Source: Rhizobium sp. 2MFCol3.1 | GTDB taxonomy: Bacteria > Pseudomonadota > Alphaproteobacteria > Rhizobiales > Rhizobiaceae | Assembly (NCBI RefSeq): GCF_000377565.1 | Contig: NZ_KB898355.1 | Location: 1-64,000, forward strand | Direction of reading: 5' to 3' | Length of the DNA: 64,000 nt | Part shown: positions 61,412 through 64,000 of the stretch, one piece after another | Position numbering within the stretch: the stretch's first letter is position 1 | Layout of the letters: the number at the start of each line of letters is the position of its first letter | The notes under the pieces: generated by a model | What the model was told of the DNA's origin: nothing | The model's database searches: none | What the model saw: only the letters and a program-made list of their open reading frames with translations | Translations under genes and position numbers: made by a program

Positions 61412-61432
61412 AAGCGCTTGCGCAGTCAATAT

Positions 61433-61475
61433 TTTAACGCTAAATCTAGCGCCGACCGCCGAGTTTAGCGCTCCA
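61433..61475. promoter_or_regulatory. two LacI-type operators in the divergent promoter region
   Basis: TTTAACGCTAAA (61433-61444) and TTTAGCGCTCCA (61464-61475), with centres 31 bases apart (about three turns), and a half site TCTAGCGC between them. They sit between the amidohydrolase operon and the SDR/isomerase/MFS operon, so both could be repressed together. Confidence 0.62.
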
Positions 61476-61527
61476 AGTGACGCGCTCGGAATCAGGTAAC
61501 GATCACACGAAATAGGAGGATGTACTC

Positions 61528-62313
61528 GTGGCGATGATGGACCTCGATTTGACAGGCAAGACCGCGCTGATCACCGCATCGGTGACAGGGATTGGCCTTG
61601 CCACCGCCCAGGGCCTGACGGCGCGTGGCGCAAAGGTTTGGATCAACGGGAGAAACGCGGATCGCCTGACGAAGGCTGCGGATGAGGTGCGCGAGCGCGT
61701 TCCTGGCGCCCAGGTCATGACGGTTCAGGCGGATGTTGCGACCGCGGAGGGCTGCCAGAAGGTCATCGATATCGTCAAGGACGTCGATATCCTGATCAAT
61801 ATGGCCGGCGGCACCAGCAACCTTGTACCATTTGAAAAGCTGACCGACGAGGACTGGCAGTTCCAGTGGGATTTCAACGTCATGAGCGGCGTTCGACTGA
61901 CGCGCCATTATGCGCCGCTTCTCAAGAAGAAGGACTTCGGTCGGATCATCTTCATGACCAGCGAGTCCGGCCTCGTCAGCACGCCCGTGCTGATCGACTA
62001 CGGCGTCTGCAAGGCAGCCGTCATTCGGCTGTCTCGCAGCATCGCCGAGGAGTTTCACCGCACCAACGTCACGGTCAACTGCGTCGCTCCCGGCGGCACG
62101 ATCAGCGAATGGGTCTATCGCGAGGCCAAGGGCATGTCTCTCGAGGCGTTCGAGAAACGCCACTTCGAGGTCAATGAGCCGACGTCGCTGCTCGGCCGTT
62201 TCGCCGAGGCGGACGAGGTCGCCAACATGATCGTCTATCTCTGCTGCCCGGCGTCCAACGCGACGCGTGGCGCGCTGTTGCGCGTCGAAGGCGGCGCGGT
62301 GCGTACCGACTGA
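61528..62313 (+). CDS. short-chain dehydrogenase/reductase (SDR)
   Basis: 261 residues from GTG 61528, with AGGAGG 8 bases upstream (an ATG six bases later is possible). Cofactor motif ITASVTGIGLATAQGL (about 16-31) has A where TGG is usual; NMAGG replaces NNAG. The catalytic residues are in MTSESGLVSTPVLIDYGVCK (S and Y-x-x-x-K). The late segment GTISEWVYREAKGMSLEAFEKRHF is longer than in sugar SDRs. It heads the operon with a TIM-barrel isomerase and an MFS transporter, under the LacI-type operators. Confidence 0.84.
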   Translation: MAMMDLDLTGKTALITASVTGIGLATAQGLTARGAKVWINGRNADRLTKAADEVRERVPGAQVMTVQADVATAEGCQKVIDIVKDVDILINMAGGTSNLVPFEKLTDEDWQFQWDFNVMSGVRLTRHYAPLLKKKDFGRIIFMTSESGLVSTPVLIDYGVCKAAVIRLSRSIAEEFHRTNVTVNCVAPGGTISEWVYREAKGMSLEAFEKRHFEVNEPTSLLGRFAEADEVANMIVYLCCPASNATRGALLRVEGGAVRTD

Positions 62314-62430
62314 TTTCTGCGTGAGCCGACTGAAGAGGAGGCCCTATCGCCGCTCGTTGAACGGCGTGGGGCAGCCACCTATTCGCGAACGAGCCAGCTC
62401 GGACGCTGGCGGAACAATGGAACTCGTACG

Positions 62431-63312
62431 ATGAAACTCGCAATCCATTCCTTCGTGTGGAGCGACGCCCAGGACCAGAACAGCCTTGAACTGGTGATGG
62501 AAAAGGCCGTTGCGACCGGATACAGCCTGATCGAATTCCCCGGTGTCGATCGCAACAAGATCAATGTAGACCGCATCGCAAAGCGCGCCGAACAGCTCGG
62601 TCTCGGCGTTCTCGCCTCGGCGGGCCTTGCGCCTGAATACGACCTCACAAGCGAAGACCCCGAAGTCGTCCGTCGCGGCGAGGCGTTCCTCCACGAGGCC
62701 GTCAGCGTTGCCCGCGATCTGGGCAGCCGGCAGATGAGCGGCCCGATGTTCTCGGCGCATCAGAAGTTCAAGACGATGCCGACCCGCCGTGGTTGGGATA
62801 CGAGCGTCGGCGTGCTTCAGAAAGTTTCCGAGAAGGCTAAAGCCGCGAACGTGGCGCTGTGCATGGAACTCGTCAACCGATACGAGACGAACCTGATCAA
62901 CACGGTCCAGCAGGGGCTCGCCTACATCCGCGACAGCGGCTCTGACAACATCTACCTGCACCTCGACACCTTTCATATGAACATGGAGGAAGAGGACCCG
63001 GCACAGGCGATCCGTCTGGCGGGCGACCGCATCGGCTATTTCCATATCGGTGAAAGCAATCGCGGCAATCTCGGTTCCGGCACCATCCAGTATGCTCCGA
63101 TCTTCGATGCGCTCCTGGACATCGGCTATTCCAGGAATATCGGGATTGAGGCCTTCGCGAACGCCGGCTGCGGCGATTGGTTGAAAGCGATCTGCGCCGT
63201 TTGGCGGGAGAACTGGAGCGACGGCGATAATTTCGCGCGGACTTCCAAGACCTTCGTGGAAATGAAGATCAATGAGGCCAAGGGCCGCCGGGCGGCCTAT
63301 CGCGCCGCCTGA
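62431..63312 (+). CDS. sugar phosphate isomerase/epimerase family TIM barrel (epimerase-like)
   Basis: 293 residues of the xylose-isomerase-like family with the D-psicose/D-tagatose 3-epimerase layout. Likely metal ligands are E in ALCMELVNRYE, D/H in IYLHLDTFHMNMEE, H in GYFHIGESNRG and E in NIGIEAFAN. NRYETNLINT and GESNRG are especially typical of ketose 3-epimerases. It probably interconverts ketoses for the SDR encoded upstream or for kinases elsewhere in the regulon. The ribosome site is weak. Confidence 0.84.
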   Translation: MKLAIHSFVWSDAQDQNSLELVMEKAVATGYSLIEFPGVDRNKINVDRIAKRAEQLGLGVLASAGLAPEYDLTSEDPEVVRRGEAFLHEAVSVARDLGSRQMSGPMFSAHQKFKTMPTRRGWDTSVGVLQKVSEKAKAANVALCMELVNRYETNLINTVQQGLAYIRDSGSDNIYLHLDTFHMNMEEEDPAQAIRLAGDRIGYFHIGESNRGNLGSGTIQYAPIFDALLDIGYSRNIGIEAFANAGCGDWLKAICAVWRENWSDGDNFARTSKTFVEMKINEAKGRRAAYRAA

Positions 63313-63345
63313 CACTGAGCCCGTTCCGTCCCTGAGGATCGTCCT

Positions 63346-64000
63346 ATGAATGCCTTGTCGGAGACCAACCGACTATTGCTGGTGGTCTGCATCGTGTTCC
63401 TGGCAGTCGGGCTGTTCCAGGGCGGGATTGGACCTGTGCTGCAGGATCTGGCGCGCCAGACGGGCTCAAGCACCGTCGCCGCAAGCAGTCTGATGACGGT
63501 GGTGTCCCTGACATCGCTGTCATCGCAGACAATCACGGCACTTGTCTTGAAGCACACCGGCCACCGGCCGATCATGCTCGTCGGTATGGTCTTCTTCCTC
63601 TGCGGGATCAGCGGGATCGCACTCTCGACGTCCCTGACCTGGCTGTTGATCGCGGCCACATGCAAGGGGATTGGCGATGGTGCTCTGCTGCTCCTGGGCA
63701 ATGTGCTGGCGGCCGAGTCCTCGAAGGGGGCAGGTCCGCTCAATCTGGTCAATGCGATGTTTGGTGTCGGAGCAATTATCGCGCCGGCGGTGATGAGCGT
63801 CGCAGTGATAACCGCGGGCTCGGGCATTCCCGGACTGTGGCTGGTTCCCCTGACCATGGCGAGCGCGCTGGCGCTTCTGCTGGTCTGGCGGCCGAAGCTA
63901 TCGATACCATCGGCGGACTCGGAAGCGATCGCCGAGGTGGTCCATTCGGCGGGGCATTCGCCGATACTGAAGACCCGGCTCATCTGGTTGATCTCGGCGC
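63346..64000 (+). CDS. MFS transporter, N-terminal part (cut by window end)
   Basis: 218 residues are visible from ATG 63346 (GAGG upstream), open to the window end. At least six hydrophobic segments can be seen (for example LLLVVCIVFLAVGLFQGGIG and LVGMVFFLCGISGIALS), in the pattern of a major facilitator fucose/hexose-type permease. It starts 33 bases after the isomerase stop, in the same operon, and probably imports the sugar that the SDR and isomerase act on. The C-terminal half is outside the window. Confidence 0.82.
   Translation, partial: MNALSETNRLLLVVCIVFLAVGLFQGGIGPVLQDLARQTGSSTVAASSLMTVVSLTSLSSQTITALVLKHTGHRPIMLVGMVFFLCGISGIALSTSLTWLLIAATCKGIGDGALLLLGNVLAAESSKGAGPLNLVNAMFGVGAIIAPAVMSVAVITAGSGIPGLWLVPLTMASALALLLVWRPKLSIPSADSEAIAEVVHSAGHSPILKTRLIWLISA

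Noticed and set aside
1..64000. CRISPR array, rRNA, tRNA or replication origin
   Set aside because: No regularly spaced direct repeats, rRNA-like stretches, tRNA cloverleafs, iteron clusters or repABC-type genes were seen in the window.

Overview
The window looks like an accessory, catabolic region (plasmid or chromid) of an alphaproteobacterium of the Rhizobiaceae (Rhizobium, Sinorhizobium or Agrobacterium type). The basis is the RopA-type porin, the IdhA and MocA/MocB/MocDEF-like protein set, many sugar ABC importers, abundant LacI/GntR/ROK/AraC regulators and a high-GC codon pattern. No rRNA, tRNA, CRISPR array or replication origin was seen. An IS66-family transposase tail with its right end lies at the left edge.

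Layout. (1) 1-1813: IS66 remnant and an outer-membrane porin. (2) 1892-6875, minus strand: a membrane-anchored, Tat-exported gluconate 2-dehydrogenase-type complex (small subunit, FAD/GMC subunit, tri-haem cytochrome c) followed by a LacI regulator. (3) 7685-22924: the most coherent system. It has a RbsB/A/C-type importer with a MocB/IbpA-like binding protein, a MocA-like dehydrogenase, a MocDEF-like three-component oxygenase (membrane di-iron protein, Rieske ferredoxin, FAD reductase), a one-carbon module (PanB-like protein, PurU, FolD), an IolI-like isomerase and IdhA. Two further LacI regulators lie inside it. I read it as uptake of an O-methylated inositol or inosamine (rhizopine-like) compound, oxidative O-demethylation, disposal of the released formaldehyde through tetrahydrofolate, and entry of the ring into inositol breakdown.

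(4) 23173-30148: a second GMC oxidoreductase with a small partner protein, then an operon of a NAL/DapA-family lyase, a class II aldolase, an enolase-superfamily dehydratase and an aldehyde dehydrogenase. (5) 30637-42298: a LacI regulator divergent from a ten-gene operon with an ABC importer (binding protein, two permeases, ATPase), two SDRs, a zinc alcohol dehydrogenase, PfkB and FGGY kinases and a transaldolase-like aldolase. This is typical of polyol or rare-sugar use. (6) 42328-45166: a divergent FAH-family enzyme and an altronate/galactarate dehydratase. (7) 45186-54267: a minus-strand operon (single-domain ATPase, permease, binding protein, isomerase, Gfo/Idh/MocA dehydrogenase, FGGY kinase), with a divergent esterase and a ROK regulator. 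(8) 54469-57999: phytanoyl-CoA dioxygenase-like protein, AraC regulator, a small cysteine-containing protein and an unusual GntR regulator with two winged helices. (9) 58104-64000: aldehyde dehydrogenase, SDR and lactonase-type amidohydrolase on the minus strand, divergent from an SDR, a TIM-barrel isomerase and an MFS transporter cut by the window end.

Control. A palindrome close to TTTAGCGCTAAA recurs upstream of the genes at 23173, 25623, 32041, 55757 and between 61340 and 61528. This ties regions 4, 5, 8 and 9 into one probable LacI regulon centred on the repressor at 30637-31704. A second shared site (TTGCNNGCAWTATACAG) links region 6 with region 9 and suits the GntR regulator. Substrates are inferred from families and context only.
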